A stretch of DNA of 64,000 bases from Warburgia ugandensis (lineage: Eukaryota; Streptophyta; Magnoliopsida; Canellales; Canellaceae), in NCBI GenBank assembly GCA_035236585.1, contig CP141132.1, forward strand, positions 39,249,880-39,313,879, in the 5' to 3' direction. This document shows positions 1 to 10,610 of this stretch, in pieces. Numbering within the stretch: the stretch's first letter is position 1; each line of letters opens with the position of its first letter. The notes under the pieces were generated by a model. That model saw nothing but the letters and a program-made list of their open reading frames with translations, was not told the DNA's origin and did no database searches. The position numbers and the translations under genes are program-made.

Positions 1-1008
1 ATGTGAAACTCGGTTACTAAATAATGACACTTTGTACTGATCAAAAGAAAAGATTTGAATGACTAAATGTGTGCTTGAAATTGTTAATGTTGCACTAGTG
101 GTAAGATCCAAACAAGAGAGTATGGACGGCCCTTTTGGACTCAAACTTATATGTACACCTAGTTGATATTGAAGCACTTAGAACATGATTGCTCTTTGAC
201 TACTTATAGATGTGAGAAGAGTTTGTATATCTAACATTTATAACATTTAAAGATTCCAAATAGCATCAAATAATGCATTAAATGTTAATAATAAAAAAAT
301 TAAGGATAATTTAGATGGTCAAGAATATTTAAAGTCATTCAAAGAAGAAGATCACACACACTCACATCAACATAACAAACAAAACAAAAGCTAGTTACTA
401 ATCTAGGCAAATGATGCATTCAAATGAAGATTGGAAATATGCTCTCCAAAAGAATTACATGATATATAAGAACATATGAAACATGAAAGAGACTAAAGAT
501 ATGATCTTTGATTATGCATAAAAATGAAAAATAAACCAAGACAAGAATGATTAAGCTATATTAGAGGCAAAAAATGGTAGAAGCTTTTCTATAGATTTTT
601 AAAGGGCTAGAATAGATTTAGAATGCAAACAATAACTTGAATCAGAAACATGCTCTAGACTAAAACTTAGAATAGATTTAAGCTAGACATGCATTAACCA
701 TAAGAAAAAAGACTAAATCAACATGCAAATGGATCAAAAATGTTCATTGAATATGAATTAATCATGGAATGAAACAAATTCTAGGGAAACATGAGAATGA
801 TTTTACTATAAACTAGCTATTACATTGGAATGATAAGAGACACGAGATATTAGGAACATGAAACTCACTAAAAATTTAAGTGCAATGAATGCTAGAATTG
901 GAAATTTAATTAGAGACTTGATAATTAAAAATTGACGACTAATGATTTGAAACATGCAAGTTAATGAAAAACTATTCTAAGTAGCATTATAAGACACTTA
1001 AAAGGAGG

Positions 1009-1011
<3 letters not shown>
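1..1011. other. Anonymous AT-rich intergenic DNA
   Basis: No reading frame of useful length and no recognisable transposon domain on either strand. The stretch is AT-rich with many short A and T runs. It is probably decayed repeat DNA, but I could not tie it to a family. Confidence 0.5.

Positions 1012-1102
<91 letters not shown>
1012..1102. repeat. (GA)n microsatellite
   Basis: About 90 bases of almost perfect GA dinucleotide repeat, entered through a short GGGA-rich lead and ending at GAATC. Purine/pyrimidine asymmetry is complete, so length polymorphism is expected. Confidence 0.97.
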
Positions 1103-1104
<2 letters not shown>

Positions 1105-2162
1105 CTTTTCAGTTTGTTTTCAAAAGAAGTTGTTTCTCATCAAATGTGATAAAAACAAAAATTTTCTTCCTTTACTTTATCTAAATGAAAAGAAAACATG
1201 TAAAAAATTAGTTAGTCTTCTAGTTTAGGTGAAGTCATTACATACATCATGCTAGACCCTTCCGTTAAAATCTTTTTACTCTTAAAATAGCTCTTTCAAA
1301 GAAAAGACCATGGGAATGGGTCTCTCTTTCCAAACCTATTATTAGAAAATGTAAATTCAAGTAAATGAGAAAAGTTATATGGAGCTCTAAAGGATCTACT
1401 TAGAAAGTTAACATTTTCCATCCTTGAACTTCAACTTTATAAAAACAAATCAACCAAGCTAGAACCCTAAAAATACAAAATTTTCTATGTGAATCCTAGG
1501 ATACTATCCCATGATTCAAAGAGATAGACCAAAAAACATAAAAAAAATAAATTTAAATTTAAATTTAAAAAAACTATCTTGTGAAATTATCTTGTAGAAA
1601 ACAAACCCTTTCTTCTAGGGTTAAGAACCCCCCCTTGCCATCAAGGAAAACAAAGAAATTTAGCTAATGCTCTATATTTTAAAAAGAAAAGGGAATTTTT
1701 ATGACCAATTTAGAAAATACAATAGGAATTCCATTAGAAAAGCCATCTAGAAATTCCACTAGTAAGGAATTCTAATTAGAAATTCTATTTTATCTTTAAA
1801 TATAAGAAAGATGGTGAAAATTTGAGTAAAAAGAGGTTTTCTCTTCTAGGAGTGAACATTGAATTCCTTGATATACTCATTTCAATATCATCTATGGAAT
1901 TCAATTCTTATGCCTAATGTAATTTTTGAATTAGGATTCTTGCTTAAGAAATACCTCTATAAATTTTACTAGAGCCTCCCTCAAATTAAGATCATAATCC
2001 TTAATCTACATGCAAGCAAAAACCAAAAACTAATTAAAAGATGGAATGAGAGAATGATGACAAAATAAAAATAAAATGCTAAAAGAAACCCAGGACAAGA
2101 TTTTCTACTCTATTCCCTCCATTTCTATCCTTGAAATGAATAACTCCATTTGACGTAGCCAT

Positions 2163-2230
2163 GTTTAAGAACAAAAGATGGGTGTGTGAATAAGGAATTA
2201 CGTTTAAGAACAAAAGATGGGTGTGTATAT
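2163..2230 (+). repeat. Two close copies of a ~25-bp motif (third copy at 3023-3046)
   Basis: The motif GTTTAAGAACAAAAGATGGG is followed by TGTGTG or a variant. It occurs at about 2163 and 2202, and again near 3023 inside a different context. The first two copies are 39 bases apart, suggesting a local duplication; the third is about 0.8 kb away. Confidence 0.7.
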
Positions 2231-2399
2231 AATGAATACCTGCATTTCACGATAGCACTTTTATGTTGTGCTTTGAACTTCGAAATTACTTGAAATTTAT
2301 TGCTTTCAATTATAAATGCATCCCATTTGAACTCCTCTTAGCTTTTAATTGCATGTTTTATTTGTATTTGTAGTCCATATTTGGAGGTTGCCCTTCATT

Positions 2400-2560
2400 G
2401 ATAAGTTTAATTGCATGCTATGTAAGGTTTTGGTTTCATTTCTTAAAGTTGTTGCATCTTCACAATAGTACTTTAGTTAGTCTCTAGGATTAGTTTTTAG
2501 TAAGCTTAACGAAGCAGGTTTATAGTTTCATGCATCCTTTATCTAATTTTCTTTCAGTTT
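2400..2560 (+). repeat. Diverged duplication, partner at about 3945-4130
   Basis: Both segments share, in the same order, a TGCATGCTAT start, GTTTCATTT, TTAAAGTTGTT, CATCTTCA, an AGTTAGT element and a TTTCATGCAT end. Spacing is similar but many bases differ. This looks like two arms of one old repeat family in direct orientation, possibly very decayed LTR ends, though no boundaries or target duplications can be seen. Confidence 0.5.
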
Positions 2561-4560
2561 GATGGATAGAGATAGAGTCTCCTTTATTATTGTTTGACTT
2601 AAACTATGTTTATCAGGGACATCTCATTCGCATACGTAAAATGTGTAAGTGGAAAAAATAGAGGAGACTCTGTTGGATTTTTGGTAGAAATGTAGCACTT
2701 ATTTCTCTTAAAATCTTGATTTTTAGAAAAGAAACATGACTTTCGGGATTTTTAAACATAGGTTACTATTCAACTGAACTACTGATTTAGGCATCAAGAA
2801 TGAACCATACATTAAAAACTTGTAGCCCTCTCTCTCAGCTAAGTAGTGTAGACAGGTTAAGAGAATTTGTAAAATTGGACTAGTATATTCATAATATTTT
2901 CATGTTGTAATGCTATCACATTCGATTATCTTCATTGAATATGTGTTTAAATTTTTTCTTATGAATGTATAAGAAATTCCATTTAATAAATTGAGAATTA
3001 ATAAGTCTATTTCACTTAATCGTGTTTAAGAACAAAAGATGGGTGCATGTATGTGCCTGAGGACAAGTGGTAACTAAGTTCTCAAGAATATAGAGGGACT
3101 AAAATTGAAGCAAATACATGCTTGTTTTTGCAAAAAACTGATGCACTTTCAAGTATGAAAAATGAGTAAACAATGATGAATGTATATGCTAGAAAGTGGA
3201 GACTTTAATGCTAGTTGCTTTGAGTTTAAATCAAGAGCATGGTAAGCTATATTTCAAAAGGGTAAAATACTTGCAATGTTAGCAAAGTGAAGTACTATCT
3301 TAGAGCAGAAATTTCCTAAAAGAAAAAAGAAATTTGATGCTTAGGATCATGCTCCATTTGGGTGGTGTTTGGCCATGACAAAAATGCAAACAATGTTGAC
3401 TAGAACCTAGCTAACTAAGTAATACAAATCCTAAGGAAAAGTGACCTAAAGGTAACTTCATGAGGAGATTTTACACACTTAGGCTAAAAGCATTATGCGC
3501 TAAAGAAATGACTGATGCAATACTACACCCAAGGGAATATAAATCCAAATAGAAGGCATGTTATACTTGGCCTAGAGTAGATTAGAAGCATTAGCCAATC
3601 TAACTAAAACTCCCAAAACTGATCTATACTCCTACATGCTTGATCACTTTCATAAGAATGACTTATAATGCATATTTAGAAATGGGCATGAACAAGATTC
3701 AACAAGATGTACATGCAAGTTTGCTAGTGAATGATTTAGGAGGTATCTAAGATTGTTGAATGGTAGTAGTTGCTTACATAAAGCTAAATTATTTCAGTCA
3801 TGTTTATATGAGTGCAAATGAATGTGTATATACATGTGCTATGTAATGGCTAGAATCATGCAAGTTAACATTGCTTTACTTATATTCTAAGTAAATGTGA
3901 ATGTGTGGTAGAATATGAATGATTATTGCAATGGGTAAGGCTTGTTGTAAATTGCATGCTATAGGTTTAGGTTTCATTTTTTAAAGTTGTTACATCTTCA
4001 GAATAGTTTAGTTAGTTTATAGATTTAGTTTTAGGAAAGTTTAAGTTTAGAAATATCTATACACTAGAAAGTTCTATTTTCATGCATGTTTTATTTTATT
4101 TGCTTTTTAGTTTGTTTGCCACATATGTCATGTTAGTTTGTTTTCTTTAAATAAATTACATGGCCTTTTTTTAATGTCATTTGTTCTAATATCGTTGTGC
4201 TCTTCTTTGTAGTAACTATGGAATGAGAAGAACATAAAAATGAAGAATGTGGCCAAAGTGGAGAGTTAGAATAAGTTTGTAGAGTATGGTATGAATGGGC
4301 TAATCTAACCAAGACTATACAACCACTGAAACTCACTTGGAAGGATGTCAAGGTATAGAAAATAGTTAATTACCCTATTTCACCACTAATTAAACTTATA
4401 ATATCACAATTAATATTTTTTTATTCTTTTTGTTGTCCTTGTTGCACAGTGCCCTAAACAATAGTCTGATTGGGAGTGCAGGTACTATATCTTTGGATAT
4501 GGTAACTTTTAAAGTTGTTTAGGTAAACAATTTTAAAAATCAAGAACCTTTGAAGTCGCT

Positions 4561-4747
4561 TAAACAAATGACTTCTAAAGTCACAAATTTTGAATTTGCT
4601 TCGCTTAAATGACTTCAAAAGTCCAACACTTTTGAAGTCATTTATCCCTAAACAACTTCAAAAGTCCAACACTTTTGAATCCGCTAAGACTAAGCGACAT
4701 AAAAAGTCTAACACTTTTGAAGTTTCTTAGCCTAAACGACTTCAAAA
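4561..4747. repeat. Minisatellite of ~43-bp units that are each a hairpin
   Basis: Four units and part of a fifth begin at about 4561, 4605, 4649, 4691 and 4733, a period of 42-44 bases. The best unit contains GACTTCAAAAGT, a 5-base spacer and ACTTTTGAAGTC, a 12-bp perfect stem. Other units keep the same arms with mismatches. Units are joined by TAAAC/TAAGC-like linkers. The array is thus both a direct repeat and a series of palindromes. Confidence 0.85.
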
Positions 4748-5404
4748 TTTTTTCTTTTTTTACATCGGAGCACTACTACCCATATACATTGAATAACAAA
4801 CATCCACTACAACATTTACATCTATCTTAATACACCTAATACTTCAAACAATCTTTTTAAAATAACAAAACAACATCCACTGCAACATTCATCCACATCT
4901 TTCTTGATACAACCGATACTTCTTACAATATAACACCTAATACATTCACTCCCATAATGGGTACAAAATATCCAAATTCATCATTATCCATTCACATCTA
5001 TCTTGAAAATATTTTATAAAAGAAACCACAACACATGCATTCTCTATAACATCCACATTCACATCATTTTGTAAATCCATACACATTAGCATTTACTTTC
5101 ACACTCTAAGTAAACCTCTCATTCACCATCTCATAAAAGTTATATAATTGAATGAATATATTGAAAACCAACACTACATATTCACTTCATCTACAAGCTC
5201 CAAATTAACTTCATTCATACTCATTTATTCCCACACTCCAAGTTTCCACTCATTCATTTCTTAAAATATATATATACCAAAGAAAATAATAAAAACTAAA
5301 AGAACACACACAACTAAATGAAAAAAATACTTTATTATGTATTTCACATTCATGTAGTTACTCCAAGTGATCTAATTAAAACTCATTACATACTCAACCC
5401 ATTC
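4748..5404. other. Anonymous AT-rich DNA
   Basis: Rich in ACATTCACATC- and CATCCACT-type short words with loose internal similarity, but no clear period, coding frame or transposon boundary. I see nothing else supportable here. Confidence 0.45.
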
Positions 5405-5720
5405 AATTACTGCTCCCATATACATAATTATGTCAATATAGTCCCCAGAACCCCTTTCTTGCACAACACCCTCTATATTAACTCTTAAGAACCCTATCAT
5501 AAGCTTTTTCCAGCTCAATAAAGACCATGAAGGTCCCTCCTCCTCTTCCTATATTTCTCTATCAATTATCTTAGTAAAAAAAGAAAATAGATTCCATGGT
5601 AGGCCTCCTAGGCATGAAATCAAATTGATTCTCTAATACACTTGTCTCATGCTATAGCCTCTTCTCAATCACTCTTTTAAAAAGTTTCATAGTGTGGCTA
5701 ACAAGTTTGATCCCTGAATA
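5405..5720 (-). mobile_element. 5'- and 3'-truncated RTE-type LINE fragment (reverse transcriptase region)
   Basis: Read on the minus strand this ~0.3-kb segment matches the reverse transcriptase of the LINE at 40528-52783. Peptide motifs seen are FMPRRPTMES (FMPGRSTMEA in related elements), then [11 protein letters not shown] (RT block A with its aspartate), then YIDII. Upstream on the minus strand the nucleotides also match the SHTMKL-coding stretch of the larger LINE. Only part of RT is present: no endonuclease, no catalytic YADD block and no 3' tail. It abuts Athila-like internal sequence at about 5720. Dead fragment. Confidence 0.85.
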
Positions 5721-5957
5721 GAAGAAAATTCTCAAAGATAAATTTAGGATCTGCCTTTCTTGAATTTTGTGGGTAAATTTCTCTACAAACCCTCATGAAG
5801 CTTAACTCTTCCACTAGGGATAACATAGTGGTTAAGGGCTAATTGCATATGCTGAGTGCAATCGTGAGTACCTATGAAAATGGCAATTTGTATCACTTAC
5901 AATAAAATGAATTTTTTCATGTTTTGCTTAGGACTAGCAAAATGCTGGTTGGGTGTG
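5721..5957 (+). mobile_element. Athila-like Ty3/Gypsy fossil: 3' end of internal region
   Basis: Matches the stretch just before the LTR at 33700-33985 and, inverted, 57398-57600: shared words include AAACCCTCA, GCTTAACTC, CCACTAGGG, GTGAGTACCTA, and GGTTGGG directly before the LTR. Non-coding. Fossil. Confidence 0.7.
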
Positions 5958-8561
5958 TGTTAAATATCCATTTGTGTATAAATTACCCTCATTTCACATT
6001 ATAATTTATATATTTTTATGGAATTATTTAAAAATTTATTTGAAAATATATCATAATTTTTTTTTATTATCAAACAATAATTTGGAGAATTTTTAGAGTA
6101 AGATGAAGATTCGAGGTAAGTATGTGCAAAATCACACGTTGTATAGTACTAATTAGAAATTTTTCTATATTTGATCAATCTTCCAGATCATCGACCAAGT
6201 TTATATTGAAATAGAAGTGAACTATCAATTCAAGATGAATTGGAAGATCCAGATTGAATCAAGGCAAAATGGCTCAATTTCTAACATTTTTTAATTACAT
6301 ATGGTTTAAGGATTCTAAGATTGGTGGCAAATTAAAGAAAATCAATTGTGAACAAGTGATCTAACTTTAAAAGGTCAAGATATCTCTAAAAAATGTATTG
6401 CAAAGTGTCATTTTCAGAATTATTGGTCATGGGTGTAAAGGTATCATCTTGGATTGAATTATATTCTATGAGAGATGAAAGATCAGATGGGTAAGATAGC
6501 ATTGAATAGACATTGATCGATAAATCTTAACCAATGGACAGCCTTGATCTAAAACATTCAAAAGATTTCTTTAGTATAATAAATTTGAGTATGGCCTACA
6601 ATATGAATGGTTTGGATGATCAACTAATTGCCTGAGCTTGCAAGATTGCCAACACAATGAGTCCTCAGTAGCTAACAGTCATTCTTGATCTTGGAAATGT
6701 GGGCTGCATAAAACTCATCTCAAAGAGAAGGAGACATTGAGAAATTGGAAGTTTCCTAAGTTAGGAAACCAAGCACGTTAGAAACTCAATTTGGTTTTGA
6801 ATTTCTTGGGGAGAAAGAGAAATTATATGAGAAAACTACCAAAAAAAGTGAAGAAAACTAACCTCTTATTCATATATAAGTATTAGATTGAAAAAGGGTT
6901 GAAAAAATATTCAAATTTTGGAGAAAAATAGAGCAAAAGGAAGAAGATCAATAGTGTGCACTGTTGATGGATCGGGGTATTTATTTGTGATTTTATGATT
7001 TGCTACTCGACAAAAATCTTCAAGGTTGATTTCATTAGATGGAAGATACTAAAGATAAGAAGACTCGTATTATTGTTATTTATTTATTTGCATTTAAGAA
7101 GGCATCAAACAAAGAGCTCAAAGTTGGAACCCTATCATTGTTTGTATGAATAGAAACTGTGTTTTACTTCCAACTACTACTATCACTCACCTAGTTTCCT
7201 TTTTCACTTTATATCTCTTTCAATTCATCTCTATTTTTTATGTTGAACTAATGGATCTTAAATGAAGATGAACAAGGAATCCAGAGTGACTATTATTTTT
7301 AGGATTAAGGTTTAAATTTGAACAGAAATTTTTCTAGTTTTTACACTACTAGTATCACTCACCTATTTATAAGGGGCAGAATACATTACTTCATTTCTTG
7401 TTACTCTTTTTAGAGCAATTACGTGAAAATTTGTGGTTATCCCTTAATAAGTGAAACATAAAGGATAACTATGATTGACCTCATAATTTAATGAATTTGG
7501 TGTTTTCAGTAATTTTTAATATTAAAGAAAAAAAATTTTAAAATTGTTTTGTTTATGATTTTACTTCTTTTTTGTATGATATATTCTTGGGCATACTTTA
7601 TGTTATTAAATTTCTATTTTGATTCATGTTTAATTTTTAGAAATTATTTTTCCTTATCAGTTAGAAAATTTATTTTCTAGTTTTTTGTTAATTTTTCACA
7701 ATTTTTAGAATAAATTTAGAAATCATGATAAGTTAGTTTTCTTTCTCCTATAATTGGATTGATCTTATTTTTAGGTTAGAAACATCATTTATAGAATTTT
7801 TTAATATTTTAATTGTCTTAGAAAATTAATTTTAGAAATTAAATTAATTTACAAAAGATAATTTCATCCTCAGTACAATTATTTAATTATGTGCTTTTAC
7901 TTTTCACAATAGATGCTAGGAATTGGTTTTTGATCCATTATACTTAGGTATTACATAGAATACTTTGATTTTAATAAATTATCTAAGTTTCTAAAGTTCA
8001 ATATTTTTATACTAATTTTTCAAAGAAAACTTTTTTTGAGTTGGTAATTATATTTTCAATTCAAATCTTGAGTTATAAAAGAAAATAATAAGTGTTTTTA
8101 CTAATTTAAAATAGGTGATCTTTAATCCTAGTAATATAAGTTTAGATTAAAAATTCATTCAAACTCATCCATTAAATTGGAAAATTATCATCTTTCTTTA
8201 ATTTTTCATTAGTTTTAAGATAATTAGTCCAGATCAACTCTGGTGTTTTAATTTCATACTATATCCTCCATATAGATTCAGCACTACATAATATTACAAC
8301 TCACTACCATGCACTTACAAGAAAGCAAAAAAAAAGTTTTCGCCAAGTGATCTTTAATACTAGTAATTCAAATTTAGATTAAAAATTCATTCAATCTCAT
8401 TCATTAAATAGAAAAACTATCACCTTTCTTTTATTTTTCATTAGTTTTATGATAATTAGTCTAAATAAACTTTAGTGCTTTAATTCTGTACTATATCCTC
8501 CTTGTGAATTTGATTATGTATAACATTAAAACTAACTACTGTGCACTTGCAAGAAAAATCA
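5958..8561 (+). mobile_element. Athila-like Ty3/Gypsy LTR
   Basis: Starts with TGTTAAATATCC, the diverged form of the family start TGATAAGTGTTCAA, right after the family's internal 3' end. It ends with GTGCACTTGCAAGAAAAATCA just before a primer-binding-site-like sequence. Length about 2.6 kb, similar to the LTR at 33986-36780. No open frame of note. The last ~230 bases are tandemly duplicated. It is old: similarity to other LTRs in the window is confined to the ends. Confidence 0.65.
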
Positions 8562-8583
8562 AACAAGTTTTTGGCATCGTTGA
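8112..8583 (+). repeat. ~230-bp tandem duplication of the LTR 3' end
   Basis: Two copies, about 8112-8342 and 8343-8583, share GTGATCTTTAAT, TTTAGATTAAAAATTCATTC, a CTATATCCTCC word and a GCACTTRCAAGAAA end followed by an AAGTTTT word. The copies differ at many positions, so the duplication is old. A third, separate copy of the same LTR end lies at 16216-16404. Confidence 0.85.
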
Positions 8584-8589
8584 TGGGGA
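8572..8589 (+). promoter_or_regulatory. tRNA-Asp-type primer binding site
   Basis: TGGCATCGTTGATGGGGA follows AACAAGTTTT and resembles the primer site TGGCGCCGTTGCCGGGGA used by Athila-type elements. The match is imperfect, as expected of a fossil. Confidence 0.6.
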
Positions 8590-9104
8590 GCTGAGAGTGT
8601 GGCCAAAGCACCATCAAATTAGATTAATTTTTTTATTTCATTTTCTTAGTAGACTTATAGTGAGGATTACTTGTATTTGAACATTAATTGAAATTAATAG
8701 GGATGTAGTAACACAAGTCAAGGGCATAACCACCATTCTCTACAAGTTGAGGTAGTTTATAAATGGTTTATCCCTGTATGAGAAGATCTAAATCCATGAT
8801 CCCACTATTAGGTCTATCTCAATCCTTTCTTTACTTAACTTTAGGCTGCATTGTTAACTTACTCTTGCATATTAGTTTGTTAGCACAATGCATGTAGATA
8901 GCATCCATCATTAATTGTTGCATACTTTTCTAGAGTTTCTATATGGTTTTATTATTTTTCATTGCATACATTAGACACATTTACTTGCTTTAAGGTGATA
9001 TATATGTAGACCCAACTACCACGGTAAATGGAAATTGAATAATAAGGGCACCATACTCTACTACACAAAGGACTTTTAAAGTTTATTAAAAGTGATAATA
9101 GAAG
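8584..9104 (+). mobile_element. Athila-like element: 5' leader remnant
   Basis: Non-coding stretch directly downstream of the primer site. It has no gag frame and stops where the satellite array begins. A word like GTAGACCCAACTACCACGG is present but not assigned. Fossil. Confidence 0.5.
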
Positions 9105-10610
9105 TTGCTTAATATAGCTGGAATGATATAGGGACATGCATACAATTTATCTTTTAATATAGCTAGAATGTGAAATTGCTCTTTCTTATGTAAAATTAGA
9201 TATTTTGTTTATTTTTTACATTCATACCCTAGACTTTCAAAAGAGTAGAATTAAGCCAAATTAGTGGTAATTAAGTGATTTTTAAGACTAAAATATTAAA
9301 AATATAGAGATGTGTATACAATTTATCTTTTAATATAGTTGGAATGTAAAATTACTCTTTCATTATAAAAATAGATATTTTGTTCATTTTTGAATTTGTA
9401 CCCTAGACATTCAAAACACTAGAATTAAGCCAAATTAGTGATAATTATGTAATTTCTAAGACAAAAATATTCAAAATATAAGAATCCATTTAAAATTTAT
9501 CTTTTAATATAGTTGAAATGTGAAATTGCTCTCTCTTGTTTAAAATTAGATATTTTGTTCATTTTTGAATTTGTATCCTAGACTTTCAAAATAGTAGTAC
9601 TAAGCCAAATTAGTGATAATTAGGTTATTTCTAAGAAAATCTTTTACAATATAGGGACATGCATACAATTAATCTTTTAATTTAGCTAAAATGTGAAATT
9701 ACTCTTTCTTATGTAAAATTAGATATTATGTTTATTTTTTACATTCATACCTTATATTTTCAAAAGGGTAGAGTTAAGACAAATAAGTGATAATTAAGTG
9801 AATTCTAAGACTAAAATATTAAAAATATATGGAGGTGTATACAATTTATCTTTTCATATAGTTGGAATGTAAAATTGTTTTTTCTTTTATAAAATTAGAT
9901 ATTTTGTTCATTTTTGAATTTGTACCCTAGACATTCAAAATATTAGAATTAAGCCAGATTAGTGATAATTATGTAATTTCTAAGAAAAAAATATTCAAAA
10001 TATAAGAATACATTTAAAATTTATCTTCTAATATAGTCGGAATGTGAAATTTCTCTTTCTTGTTTAAAATTAGATATTTTGTTCAATTGTGCATTTGTAT
10101 CTAGACCTTCCAAATAGTAGAATTATTCCAAATTAGTGATAATCTAGTAATTTCTAAGACTACAATATTAAAAAATTGGGTATATGTATGCAATTTATCT
10201 TTTAGCATCATTGGCATGTGAAATTGCTCTTTCTCTTGCAAAATTAGTTATTTTGTATATTTTTCCTTTTTAATATGTACCTTCAAAATAGTAGAAATAA
10301 GCCAAATTAGTGAAATTAAGTGATTTATAAAACTAAAATATTCAAAATATGTGAATGTGAGTACAATTTATCTTTTAATATATTTAGAATGTGAAATTGC
10401 TTTTTTGTATAAAATTAGATATTTTGTGCATTTATTCATTTGTAGCCATGACCTTCAAAATAGTAAAATTACGTCAAATTAGTGATAATTAAGTGATTTT
10501 TAAGTCTAAAATATTCAAAATATAGGGATATATATGCACTTTATCTTTTAATATAGATGGAATACGAAATTACTCTTTCTTGTGTAAAATTAGATATTTT
10601 GTATATTTTT
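9105..10610. repeat. ~175-bp satellite array, left part
   Basis: Monomers recur every 172-176 bases; the anchor word CTTTTAATAT (or variant) lies at 9151, 9327, 9501, 9674, 9850, 10025, 10199, 10372 and 10545. Shared core words are GAATGTGAAATTGCTCTTTC, AAAATTAGATATTTTGT, AAGCCAAATTAGTGATAATT and GATTTCTAAGACTAAAATAT. Monomers are not equivalent: types can be told apart and come in the order A-B-C-A-B-C-D-E-F. The first two A-B-C triplets are themselves a ~523-bp duplication. The left edge is a cut monomer. Length and AT content are typical of plant nucleosome-sized satellites. Confidence 0.95.

Larger units (their letters stand above)
1103..4560. other. Anonymous AT-rich DNA with short diverged repeats
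   Basis: No coding signal. Two internal similarities are visible and listed separately: a ~25-bp motif seen three times and a diverged ~160-bp duplication. The only sizeable open frame (minus strand, about 4133-4351) has no recognisable domain and is taken as chance. A purine-rich motif on the minus strand near 1970-1990 is weakly like the end of an LTR element, but no partner repeat was found. Confidence 0.45.

Noticed and set aside
1500-1990. Possible minus-strand Copia LTR start after a G-rich tract near 1970-1990
   Set aside because: No second LTR, primer site, target duplication or pol residues could be found nearby.
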